From Anaerobiospirillum sp. NML120449 (GTDB lineage: Bacteria > Pseudomonadota > Gammaproteobacteria > Enterobacterales > Succinivibrionaceae): a DNA stretch of 64,000 nucleotides. Within the stretch, counting starts at the first letter, position 1. Each line of letters begins with the position of its first letter. Below are positions 36,305 through 44,311 of this stretch, one piece after another. The position numbers and the translations under genes were made by a program. The notes beneath the pieces were generated by a model that did not search any database, was not told where the DNA came from, and saw nothing but the letters and a program-made list of their open reading frames with translations. The stretch is from assembly GCF_023051105.1 (NCBI RefSeq), contig NZ_JALKIL010000004.1, positions 124,001 through 188,000 of the forward strand. The letters are read 5' to 3'.

Positions 36305-36474
36305 GCAGCTCCGGCTGCAGCAGCGGCAGCGTATAGCGCTGCCAGGGCCACTGCCGAAACGGGATTGCATGCGGCCACTGACTCAGTTTAAGCCTGTGCT
36401 TTAGCTGGCAGTGCGCATGGATGTGCACCTGGCAGAGCTGCTCAGTAACAACAGAACATCAAGGCAAGATGCCG

Positions 36475-36522
36475 TACAAAAGACAAAGGGCAGTTCTTAA
36501 GAACTGCCCTTTGTCTTTTGTA
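36475..36522. terminator. 48-bp perfect palindrome, bidirectional terminator
   Basis: Every base from 36475 to 36498 pairs with 36499-36522 (core agggcagttctt/aagaactgccct, outer tacaaaagacaa/ttgtcttttgta). The right arm is T-rich. It lies 170 bp after the acyltransferase stop. Confidence 0.85.
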
Positions 36523-37040
36523 ATGCACCATTACTGTCACTTAACAGTAATTCCGTGATGTATGCTTAATTTGCGCTGTTTTATTCTGGATAAAAAATTC
36601 AGATCTGAATTGAGATAAATAAAGGCCTGAGCGGAATTTCCTAGATGTGTATAAGGCACGTAATCAGGCAAAATCAATGGCGTGATAACGTTTTCCAGGC
36701 TAAAATACTTTACTATACTTATTAAATAAGGCATTTTCCTCAGTTAGTAACTGAACTCGTGCAGATGTGGCGCCATTTCTTTGTTTTGGTCCTTAAAAAA
36801 GGTAATTATGGCTTACTGCAAGCCATTTCGTGGCTGATAACAGTACCTTCCATCTCACACTGCCTCACACCCTGTCTGTGATACGGGGTAATCTGACAGG
36901 TCCTCAGACGTCATGCTCTATGTGCCTCTGCCGTTCAGGCAGCAGGGAGCTTACGCACATCTGTGGACTGGCCACCGTCTGTTGGCCTTTGGAGTATTAG
37001 CGCAGGTCAGATGCGCTTGATTTATTCAGGATGAACATAT
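36523..37040. other. Gap upstream of the PilE-like gene
   Basis: No gene seen. The A/T-rich stretch at 36560-36735 (including tactatacttattaaataa) is the likeliest promoter zone. I could not fix a -35/-10 pair. Confidence 0.45.
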
Positions 37041-37901
37041 ATGTCCACCAGGTTCGAGCAGCTGCTCTCCCAGAACATCAAAACTTTGACAGAGTCAGGA
37101 GCAGAGCTGTATCGCAAATACGGATTCAGTCCGCTGTATAACGCTGACGGATCCCGTTCCTATCTGCGTGCCAGCATGCTGGCAATGTTTGCCCTGTCGC
37201 TGATAGCTCACGTGGGCCTCAAGGACAGTGCAAAAAATGATCCAGGTAGTCAGGGTGGCGCAGTAATAATTGCTGACAGCAAAAACCAGACAACAGGCAC
37301 TTTTGAAGCCTTTGATCGTGTTCCTAATGGCAGCTCTGCAGCAGGTTCTCTGCACAATGGCGGTAACAATATTGCAGGTCAGCTCGACCTTGCTGCCAGT
37401 GGCGCCGGTAACGGTGCTGCTCAGGGTTCCGGTGGTCAGGCATCAGGTCAGGATGAGTCCTGGTCTCTGTTTGGTTTTTCAGGCAGTGAGCCTGAGGTAG
37501 ACAAGGCCACCATGGCCGTACGTCGCCAGGCTCTGTCAGAGCTTTCTGACGGTGCTGCTTTCCTTTCTTCCTGTGGCGATATCAATGCCGGATTCAAGGA
37601 CTGCCGTTTTACTTTCTCCAATAAGGTAAGACCTTATTACAACGCCAAAATCGTGGCCGGTCCTGACAACTTTACTATTACCCTCACCGCAAGAGGCAAG
37701 CAGCTCAAGGATCCATGCGCCAAATTCGTCGTCAGCTCCCGTGGCGAGTATATGGCCTTTGACAGCAAGGGTGTAATTGCTGAAAAGTGCTTCATGGACA
37801 CTGTTATTGCCGAGCGTATTGCTACTCTAAACTCCGAGGTCAAGGCCGTTACCAGCAACGATAACGCTGCTGCCGATCAGTCAAGCCTGGCCGCCCAGTA
37901 A
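37041..37901 (+). CDS. Single-pass membrane protein with a PilE-like C-terminal domain
   Basis: 286 residues. Residues 1-42 are cytoplasmic. One helix lies at about 43-62 (LRASMLAMFALSLIAHVGL), then a Gly/Ser/Ala/Asn-rich linker (~75-145). The C-terminal domain from ~155 runs RRQALSELSDGAAFLSSCGD...YYNAKIVAGPDNFTITLTARGKQLKDPCAKFVVSSRGEYMAFD...EKCF. This follows the PilE/minor pilin plan (Y.v.i......fti.a...gq..D.C..l.i...G.......CW). The prepilin leader and the hydrophobic N-terminal helix right after it are absent, so it would not be processed as a pilin. No other pilus gene is nearby. Function is unknown; the pilin-fold idea is inference. Confidence 0.75.
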   Translation: MSTRFEQLLSQNIKTLTESGAELYRKYGFSPLYNADGSRSYLRASMLAMFALSLIAHVGLKDSAKNDPGSQGGAVIIADSKNQTTGTFEAFDRVPNGSSAAGSLHNGGNNIAGQLDLAASGAGNGAAQGSGGQASGQDESWSLFGFSGSEPEVDKATMAVRRQALSELSDGAAFLSSCGDINAGFKDCRFTFSNKVRPYYNAKIVAGPDNFTITLTARGKQLKDPCAKFVVSSRGEYMAFDSKGVIAEKCFMDTVIAERIATLNSEVKAVTSNDNAAADQSSLAAQ

Positions 37902-38241
37902 GTACATTATGCACTTATGTGCAAGGCGCACAGTGCGGCGCGGCGCAGCCGGGCAGCCATGTTGCAGGACAGCATGCTTCTCAGGGCTGACACTTGATAC
38001 AATTTTTGATTCAAAATCGCAAATTAGCCCGCCTATGTGCGGGCTTTTTTTATCTGTACAGCGCGTAAATACGCCATTTTGACTGTAAGGTGCGGGAGTG
38101 TGCTCACGGTATGAATGACCATAACAGGCCACTTAGCTGATAAGGCTGTTGCAACTGGCTAACCGAAGTTGCCCGCTGGTGTATAATCTCACTGTCAGCT
38201 TTAACTGGCTTTTTTTGATTTAGGTGAGCAAGGCATATACG
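37902..38241. other. Gap between the PilE-like gene and slyD
   Basis: Contains the terminator at 38026 and a ~190-bp stretch before slyD that should carry its promoter (ataatctcact near 38186 is -10-like only). No gene seen. Confidence 0.45.
38026..38051 (+). terminator. Terminator of the PilE-like gene
   Basis: agcccgc (38026-38032)/gcgggct (38039-38045), loop ctatgt, then T7. Confidence 0.92.
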
Positions 38242-38964
38242 ATGAAGATCGCTAAAAATACCGTTGTTACTGTTTCTTATGTAGTTACTGATGAGACCGA
38301 CCAGGTTGTCGGCCGTACCGATCCCAAGCAGCCAGTGGTTGCCCTGATTGGCCAGGAATACCTGGTTCCAGGCATGGACAAGGGTCTGGTAGGTCATGAG
38401 AAAGGTGATGAGTTCACTTTAAAGCTCAAGCCTGAGGAGGCTTTTGGTGAGTTCATGGACGGCCTTGTTCAGAGCATCGACCGCTCCATGTTCGGCGATT
38501 TCCCAATTCAGGTTGGTAATGCCTTTGAGGCCGACACCTCTGCCGGTCCTCGTCTGGTAGTTATCAAGGAAATCAACGATGACAAGGTTGTTGTTGACGG
38601 TAACCACCCATTAGCCGGCAAGACCTTAAACTTCATGATCGTTGTTGAGGACGTACGTGAGGCTACCGATGAGGAAATCGCTCACGGCCACGCTCATGAG
38701 AACGGTGTATGCCCATCTGAGGCTCACGGCGGCTGCTGTGGCGGCGGTGGCGGTTGCTGCGGCGGCGGTCATGGCCACGGTCACGGCGGTGGCTGCGGCT
38801 GCCACGATCCTTACGAAGAGGAGCACGAGTGCTGTGGCGGCGGCCATGGTCACGGCCACGGCGGTTGCGGCTGCCACGACAGCGCTGAGGAGAAGGAAGA
38901 GCACGGCGGCTGCTGTGGCGGCGGTCACGGCCATGGCCACGGTGGCTGCGGCTGTCACGGCTAA
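38242..38964 (+). CDS. slyD: FKBP-type peptidyl-prolyl isomerase SlyD with a triplicated metal-binding tail
   Basis: Cytoplasmic prolyl isomerase/chaperone and nickel-binding protein that helps hydrogenase maturation in E. coli. ATG 38242 (MKIAKNTVVTVSYVV) fits the SlyD N-terminus; a GTG at 38224 is in frame but lacks a ribosome site. The first ~145 residues are the FKBP domain with inserted flap (LIGQEYLVPGMDKGLVGHEKGDEF, then VVVDGNHPLAGKTLNFMIVV, EATDEEIAHGH). The remaining ~90 residues are a Cys/His/Gly tail with three near-repeats of CCGGGHGHGHGGCGCH separated by acidic spacers (DPYEEEHE, DSAEEKEEH). E. coli SlyD has a single, shorter tail. Nickel, zinc or copper binding is expected. No hydrogenase genes are visible in the window. 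Confidence 0.95.
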   Translation: MKIAKNTVVTVSYVVTDETDQVVGRTDPKQPVVALIGQEYLVPGMDKGLVGHEKGDEFTLKLKPEEAFGEFMDGLVQSIDRSMFGDFPIQVGNAFEADTSAGPRLVVIKEINDDKVVVDGNHPLAGKTLNFMIVVEDVREATDEEIAHGHAHENGVCPSEAHGGCCGGGGGCCGGGHGHGHGGGCGCHDPYEEEHECCGGGHGHGHGGCGCHDSAEEKEEHGGCCGGGHGHGHGGCGCHG

Positions 38965-39317
38965 AGCTCAATCTCTTTTTCCTTAAAAAGTGCTAAACTA
39001 TCGACCTGTTTTTTAACCAGGGCGATGTTTATCAGCAATGCAGGGCCCTCCTGGCAGTTAACATGCCGGAGGGCTCTGTAGTTTTCACCCTGTGCAGCCG
39101 CTTATGGCAAATGGGCCAGGCCAGGGGCCGTCCAGCCCCGGGGCGCAAGTGCCCTGGGCCTGTCCTGGGCCTTGCCCATGGCACTGGCTGCTCTGCCCTG
39201 CATTGCTGATGCCCGCATAATGACGCTTCTCTTAGGTGAGAAGAACTTGTTTAACCAGTTTTTAAATGGAGGTGGGTGCTGCCTGTGAGCTGCAGATCAG
39301 GTATGGCGCCAGTAATT
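38965..39317. other. Gap between slyD and thiI
   Basis: Holds the slyD terminator (39041) and a GC-rich stretch with repeated cctgggcc/ccagg words (39115-39185). No gene seen. Confidence 0.5.
39041..39085 (+). terminator. Terminator of slyD
   Basis: cagggccctcctggca (39041-39056) pairs with tgccggagggctctgt (39064-39079) with two imperfect positions, then agtttt. Confidence 0.7.
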
Positions 39318-40784
39318 ATGAAGTTCATTCTCCGACTCTTTCCTGAAATCTCCATCAAAAGCCGTCCGGTACGTAACCGTCTTATCAAGGTTCTGACTCA
39401 GAACCTCTTTAATGTTGCCGGTCATCATGGCTTTACAATCAAGGTTCTTCCTCAGTGGGACAAGCTCATAGTTAATGTGGGTGAGGATGATTCTGACAAG
39501 ACCCGTGCCATGGCCGTACGTGAGCTGTCACGTATTCCTGGCATTCACTCTTTCCTTGAGGTCAAGGAGTTCCGCTTTGAGAACTTTGATGACATCTTTG
39601 CTGTAGCCGGTCCTATTTACGGTCCTGAAATCGAGGGCAAAACCTTTGCCGTGCGCGTCCGTCGTCGTGGCAGCCACTCTTTTACCTCTCAGCAGGCCGA
39701 GCGCATGATTGGCGGCATGTTCCGTCAGAAGTATCCCAACAACGGTGTGTCCCTTGATAATCCTGATGTCAAAATCACCATTGAGATTGATCAGGATCTG
39801 GCCTATGTGGTCACAAGCCGTCACCAGGGTCTGGGCGGATATCCTGTAGGTACTCAGGGCGTGGCTCTGAGTCTGCTTTCAGGCGGCTTTGACAGTGGTG
39901 TCTCCACCTACAAGGCCATTCACCGTGGTATGAAGGTCCACTACGTATTCTTCAACATGGGTGGTACTGCCCATGAGCTGGGGGTAAAGCGTGAGGCCTA
40001 CTTTATCTGGGATCGCTTTGCTGCCTCTCACAAGGTGCGCTTTATCACCGTACCTTTTGAAAAAATTGTAGGTCAGATTCTTGAGCGCACTCACCATGGT
40101 GTACGCGGAGTTATCCTCAAGCGCATGATGGTGCGTGTGGCCTCTGCCGTAGCTGCCCGTCTCAAGGCTGAGGCCCTGGTGACAGGTGAAAGTGTCGGTC
40201 AGGTGTCCTCACAGACAGTGACCAACTTAAGCCACATTGATGCTGTCTCTGACACCATGATCCTGCGTCCTCTGGTTATGGAGGACAAGCAGGATATTGT
40301 CGACAAGGCCTGGGAAATCGGCACTGCCGGCTTTGCCGAGAGCATGCCTGAGTACTGTGGTGTTATTTCCGATCACCCTAATGTCTGTCCGGAGCGCTCT
40401 TTCGTCGAAGAGGAAGAGGCAAAGATGGAAAGCGGCCTGATTGAGGATGCTCTTGAGCGTTCCTCCATGCTTGAAATCAAGGAAATCCCTGAAAACACCA
40501 GCCGCCTTGAGGTCGAGGTTGAAACTGTCAGCACTCTTGCTTTCAGCGATGTGGTAATTGACGTGCGCTCACCTGATGATGCCGATCGCAATCCTTTAAA
40601 GGATCTCGCCAATCCGGTAATCACCATTCCTTTTTACAAAGTGGCCTCAGAGTTTGAAAAGCTCGATGACATCAAGACCTATGCCCTGTACTGCGATCAG
40701 GGCGTGATGAGCCTGATGCAGGCACGTGAGCTCAAGGAAAAGGGCTATCACAACGTCAAGGTATGGCGCCCTGAGCACAGTTGA
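39318..40784 (+). CDS. thiI: tRNA 4-thiouridine synthase / thiamine sulfur carrier ThiI
   Basis: Adenylates U8 of tRNA and inserts sulfur to give 4-thiouridine, and passes sulfur from IscS to ThiS for thiamine. 488 residues from MKFILRLFPEISIKS, identical in plan to E. coli ThiI (482). Domains: N-terminal ferredoxin-like, THUMP (GKTFAVRVRRRGSHSF), PP-loop ATPase SGGFDS (188-193), Cys347 in MPEYCGVIS, and a C-terminal rhodanese domain with the persulfide Cys459 in YALYCDQGVMS. Start choice is uncertain: a strong ggagg at 39268 could serve GTG 39285 in frame, whereas ATG 39318 fits the family but has a poor ribosome site. Single gene, ends at a strong terminator. Confidence 0.96.
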   Translation: MKFILRLFPEISIKSRPVRNRLIKVLTQNLFNVAGHHGFTIKVLPQWDKLIVNVGEDDSDKTRAMAVRELSRIPGIHSFLEVKEFRFENFDDIFAVAGPIYGPEIEGKTFAVRVRRRGSHSFTSQQAERMIGGMFRQKYPNNGVSLDNPDVKITIEIDQDLAYVVTSRHQGLGGYPVGTQGVALSLLSGGFDSGVSTYKAIHRGMKVHYVFFNMGGTAHELGVKREAYFIWDRFAASHKVRFITVPFEKIVGQILERTHHGVRGVILKRMMVRVASAVAARLKAEALVTGESVGQVSSQTVTNLSHIDAVSDTMILRPLVMEDKQDIVDKAWEIGTAGFAESMPEYCGVISDHPNVCPERSFVEEEEAKMESGLIEDALERSSMLEIKEIPENTSRLEVEVETVSTLAFSDVVIDVRSPDDADRNPLKDLANPVITIPFYKVASEFEKLDDIKTYALYCDQGVMSLMQARELKEKGYHNVKVWRPEHS

Positions 40785-40996
40785 TGACGGCCACTGGCCA
40801 TGCCAGCGTCAGCATCTGAGTCTGCGCAGCAGCGCTTGCTGGCGGCAGCGCTGTCGTCCTCCTGGCCGATGAGCAGACCCAGGCCCAGACCAGGGGCAAA
40901 CAAATACCCAGAGCAGGAGCAGACCAATGTCCAGGGGCTGAGACAGTATGACTGTGACGCCTGTCTGTATGTCCAACAGTGACGCCTGTAGTGAAA

Positions 40997-41045
40997 AATA
41001 AGGCCGGGATCCCGTATACTCACAGGGAGCCCGGCCTTATTGTAT
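40997..41045 (+). terminator. Terminator of thiI
   Basis: aataaggccggg (40997-41008) pairs perfectly with cccggccttatt (41030-41041), with an inner ccc/ggg pairing. It lies 212 bp after the thiI stop; the stretch between is GC-rich with a doubled gtgacgcctgt. Confidence 0.85.
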
Positions 41046-41564
41046 GGGCCGGGCCCAATTTCTGTGGTCAGACTGTCAGTGCGGACACCCACAAAACAGT
41101 ACGTAGCATGATCTGCATACAGCATATGAGGCCTGTGCTGCTGTTGTATTCAGCCCCCGACAGTCAGTTGAACTTCTTTGCCGGGCTTTCTGTGCTTTGC
41201 TGGACGGGCAAGAGGGCATGCCCGGCACTGTTGGGCAGCAGCGTATGCTGCTTTTTTGCCGGCAGCCCCCAAGGTAAGTACATACAGGCTGCGTCAGTGC
41301 CTTCAGATAAACGCAGCAGGTTATCAACTCAGTCAATAAATTCATGACTCAGGATTTGTGCCGCACGGCCAGTGGTCAATGCGGCTGTGTACCATGTGGC
41401 CAGAGAGCGCTGTGCATGTGTGTGCAGCAGCCTCGGGCACCAGCCCGGCCGGGGAGCTGCCACCTGTTGCAGCACATCAGCTGCATATGGTGGTGATGCC
41501 GTGATGGGGCGGGCGGAGATTGTTTTGTTTTTGGTCAACGGGTAATGAGTAACGGGGAGAAACA
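41046..41564. other. Gap upstream of the aldo/keto reductase
   Basis: About 520 bp with no gene, repeat array or recognisable promoter that I can support. Confidence 0.45.
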
Positions 41565-42425
41565 ATGCATAACATCGTTCTTAACAACAACGTTAAAATG
41601 CCGGCCCTGGGCTTTGGTGTTTTTCAGCTTCACGATGAGAATGAATGTGAGCAGGTTGTGCTCAATGCTCTTTCTGTTGGCTACCGTCTGATTGATACTG
41701 CCCAGGCCTACAACAATGAAGAGTCGGTAGGAAAAGCTGTAAAGGCCTCTGAAGTGCCCCGTGATGAGATCTTTCTGACCTCCAAAATCTGGGTCTCCAA
41801 CAGCGGAGAGCAAAAGGCCATGCTCTCTCTTGAGGACAGCCTGCGCCGCCTTGGCACCGACTACATCGACCTTATGCTCATTCACCAGCCTTTTGGCGAT
41901 TATTACGGCACCTGGAGAGCTCTTGAAAAGGCGCTCAAGCAGGGTAAATGCCGCGCCATAGGCGTCTCTAACTTCTATGCTGACCGCCTTGTTGATCTTT
42001 GCAACTTTGTGGACGTCAAACCGCAGATCAATCAGATGGAAACTCATGTCTTTCAGCAGCAGACCGCCCTGCGTCCCTATCTGGACCGCTTTAAGGTACA
42101 GCTTGAATCATGGGGCCCATTTGCCGAGGGCATGAACAACTTCTTTGCCAATCCTGTGCTTTCCAAAATAGGAGCACGTCATGACAAAAGTGTGGCTCAG
42201 GTGGCTTTGCGTTTTTTAATTCAGAGCGGCATTATTGCCATTCCCAAGTCCAGTCACCTCAACCGCATGGAAGAAAACATCAATATCTTTGATTTTGAGC
42301 TTACCCGATCAGAAATGGGGCTGATTCAGTCGCTTGATACCCGCAACAGTGTCTTTTGCAATCATCAGGATCCGGAATTTGTCCAGGCTCTGGCCGATTT
42401 TGTACCTGGAAGTAAGCAAAGCTGA
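41565..42425 (+). CDS. Aldo/keto reductase
   Basis: NAD(P)H-dependent reductase of the AKR superfamily ((alpha/beta)8 barrel). 286 residues, gggag upstream of the ATG. The catalytic tetrad is visible: Asp44 and Tyr49 (LIDTAQAYNNE), Lys74 (LTSKIWV) and His107 (LMLIHQP). The C-terminal cofactor-binding IIAIPKSSHLNRMEENI is present. The sequence resembles small bacterial AKRs acting on methylglyoxal, 2,5-diketogluconate and other aldehydes. The substrate cannot be told from sequence, so no symbol is given. Single gene without a clear terminator. Confidence 0.93.
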   Translation: MHNIVLNNNVKMPALGFGVFQLHDENECEQVVLNALSVGYRLIDTAQAYNNEESVGKAVKASEVPRDEIFLTSKIWVSNSGEQKAMLSLEDSLRRLGTDYIDLMLIHQPFGDYYGTWRALEKALKQGKCRAIGVSNFYADRLVDLCNFVDVKPQINQMETHVFQQQTALRPYLDRFKVQLESWGPFAEGMNNFFANPVLSKIGARHDKSVAQVALRFLIQSGIIAIPKSSHLNRMEENINIFDFELTRSEMGLIQSLDTRNSVFCNHQDPEFVQALADFVPGSKQS

Positions 42426-42590
42426 AAAAAATCCGGATTTTAAGTTCTGCACCGGCCTCAGTCGATATAGAATAATAAGTTTCTTACGTTCGCCATTTCT
42501 GCCTTATGCAATCTGCAGGAGCATATCTGTGGCTAATGCGTCTGTATTAACTCTGCCCCGGGGCTGATTCCCTGCCCTGTGCCGGACTGA

Positions 42591-42693
42591 TGCCGTGACT
42601 GGCTGGGCGGGGCGGAAGCCGTGCCTTATGCCGAGACTGGTTGGGCGGGGCGAATGGTGTGCCTTATGCCGTGACTGGCTGAGCGGGGCGGAC
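42591..42693. repeat. 38-bp tandem repeat, 2.7 copies
   Basis: Units at 42591, 42629 and 42667, each tgccg[t/a]gactgg[c/t]tg[g/a]gcggggcg followed by a more variable part and gtgcctta. Confidence 0.9.
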
Positions 42694-42740
42694 CGTGAGA
42701 CAGCCGTTTTTATTTTTGTTCATTTCAATGTTTGTAACAA

Positions 42741-42770
42741 CAGCATATGACTGCAAGTCCTCATATGCTG
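42741..42770 (+). promoter_or_regulatory. Perfect hairpin in the lolC leader
   Basis: cagcatatga (42741-42750) and tcatatgctg (42761-42770) pair perfectly around a 10-nt loop. No T-run follows. It could be an operator or RNA structure ahead of the lolCDE operon; role unknown. Confidence 0.4.
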
Positions 42771-42851
42771 TACTGTCATCAGCTGTCTGGTAATTACAGC
42801 ATCATGCCACTGCCGGTCTGTGGTCAGAGCAATTAACAGGATATAGAGTTT

Positions 42852-44135
42852 ATGCTGAACAACTCAGTGCTTTTCATCGCTCTGCGCTATATCAGAGGAT
42901 CGAAGAAGCAGCGCTTTGCCACCTTTGTTGCTGCCCTTGCTACTCTGGGCATAGCCATTGGTGTATGTGCACTGGTAGTGGTCAGCTCCATCATGCAGGG
43001 CCTGCAGGAACGTCTCAAGGAAAGCATACTTGGTGACTGTCCTCATGTGGTGGTCAGAGCCAACAGCAGTGACATTCCCTATCTGCTCAATATCAGGGGC
43101 GTTAATGCTCTGGTCCCTTTTATTGAAGGCGAGGCCATGCTCCAGCACGGCAGCAACATTTCCATGGTAACCCTTCAGGGTGAGCGTACAGACTCTCTGT
43201 ACATCAGCCACGGCTATGCAGGTGAAATAGGTCTGAGCTCGCGCCGCGCCGCCTCTTCCCACGATGATATTGATCATCTTCAGTACCGTATCAAAATGCC
43301 TGAAACCGACAGGGCAGGCTATCACTACGGATCCCAGTATGAATTTGTCCCTGGCCGCTATCAGCTGGCCGTCAACTACAGCACCGTACTGGAGCTCAAT
43401 CTGGATCTTGTGGATAACAGCAAGGTCCGTCTTATCAGCACCCGCAATGCCCGCTATACCCCTTTTGGTCTGACTCCGGTACAGCGCAATTTCTCTGTGG
43501 TTGATATTATCAACTCTCTGGACAAGTCCCAGTCTCCTATTGTTATTGGTCATTATGACGATGTCAGAAAGTTCTTCCGCGTTAAAGGCGAGGAGAATTA
43601 CTACCGTCTGTTCCTGCGTGATCCTTTCATGGTTGAGGCCGTGACCTCCCAGCTGGACGGCAAGTATCAGTACACAGACTGGCGCAGCCGCTATGGCGAC
43701 TTCTTCAAGGCCGTAGGTCTTGAACGAATTTCCATGTCCATCATGCTCTGTCTTATTGTGCTGGTTGCAGCCTTTAACATTCTGTCTTCCCTGACCATGG
43801 TGGTCAGCTCCCGTGTCAGTGAGATTGCCATTCTCAAAACTCTGGGCATGAGCAATGGCCGCCTGCTGGCCGTATTCCTGCTGGTCGGCATGTCTGCAAG
43901 TATTGTGGGCTCCATTGCCGGTCTGGCGCTGGGCATACCTCTGGCTCTTAATGCCCAGGATATGCTCAATGTCATTGGTATCAGCATTATGTCCGAGCGT
44001 CTGCCGGTTTACATTGATGCGGGCAATATCTCCATTATCGTAGCCCTGTGCCTGGGCGTCTCCTTGCTGTGCACCATATATCCGGCCATGTACGCAAGCC
44101 GCTCTGACCCGGCCCGCGCCCTGACTTCATCCTAG
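42852..44135 (+). CDS. lolC: Lipoprotein-releasing system permease LolC
   Basis: Inner-membrane subunit of the LolCDE ABC exporter that releases outer-membrane lipoproteins to LolA. 427 residues (E. coli 399). One N-terminal helix (FVAALATLGIAIGVCALVVVSS), a large periplasmic domain (~50-295), and three C-terminal helices of the MacB/FtsX type (MLCLIVLVAAFNILSSL, VFLLVGMSASIVGSIAGLALG, IIVALCLGVSLLCTIYPAM), with coupling motif SEIAILKTLGMSNGRLL. First of lolC-lolD-lolE; LolC is assigned to the first gene by order and because the third matches LolE better. The 176-bp gap to lolD is long for an operon and holds GC-rich inverted repeats. Confidence 0.9.
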   Translation: MLNNSVLFIALRYIRGSKKQRFATFVAALATLGIAIGVCALVVVSSIMQGLQERLKESILGDCPHVVVRANSSDIPYLLNIRGVNALVPFIEGEAMLQHGSNISMVTLQGERTDSLYISHGYAGEIGLSSRRAASSHDDIDHLQYRIKMPETDRAGYHYGSQYEFVPGRYQLAVNYSTVLELNLDLVDNSKVRLISTRNARYTPFGLTPVQRNFSVVDIINSLDKSQSPIVIGHYDDVRKFFRVKGEENYYRLFLRDPFMVEAVTSQLDGKYQYTDWRSRYGDFFKAVGLERISMSIMLCLIVLVAAFNILSSLTMVVSSRVSEIAILKTLGMSNGRLLAVFLLVGMSASIVGSIAGLALGIPLALNAQDMLNVIGISIMSERLPVYIDAGNISIIVALCLGVSLLCTIYPAMYASRSDPARALTSS

Positions 44136-44311
44136 GGCCAGGCAGCCGCCAGAGGTTCAATGAGGGCAGCGCAGCGCGCTGTGCGCGGTGCCAGCCGGCG
44201 CGGCCTGCCATGGCAGTGCCGGCCCTGTCGCCAGGCATGCCGTGCTGGCGGCACGGGGAACTGACCCTCAGGTCATGATTTGGTGTTCTGAGTTTTTTTC
44301 AGGAAATAGTG

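Larger units (their letters stand above)
42426..42851. other. Gap upstream of lolC
   Basis: Contains a 38-bp tandem array (42591) and a perfect hairpin (42741) about 80 bp before lolC. No gene seen. Confidence 0.55.

Noticed and set aside
35597..36370. 257-codon minus-strand frame opposite the acyltransferase
   Set aside because: Antisense to the conserved acyltransferase; its end merely mirrors the SEPAASEP repeats.
39276..39317. GTG starts for thiI next to a strong ggagg
   Set aside because: Kept only as an alternative: the family begins at MKF(I/L), so ATG 39318 was preferred despite a weaker ribosome site.
42864..43553. 229-codon minus-strand frame opposite lolC
   Set aside because: Shadow of lolC; no ribosome site or family resemblance.
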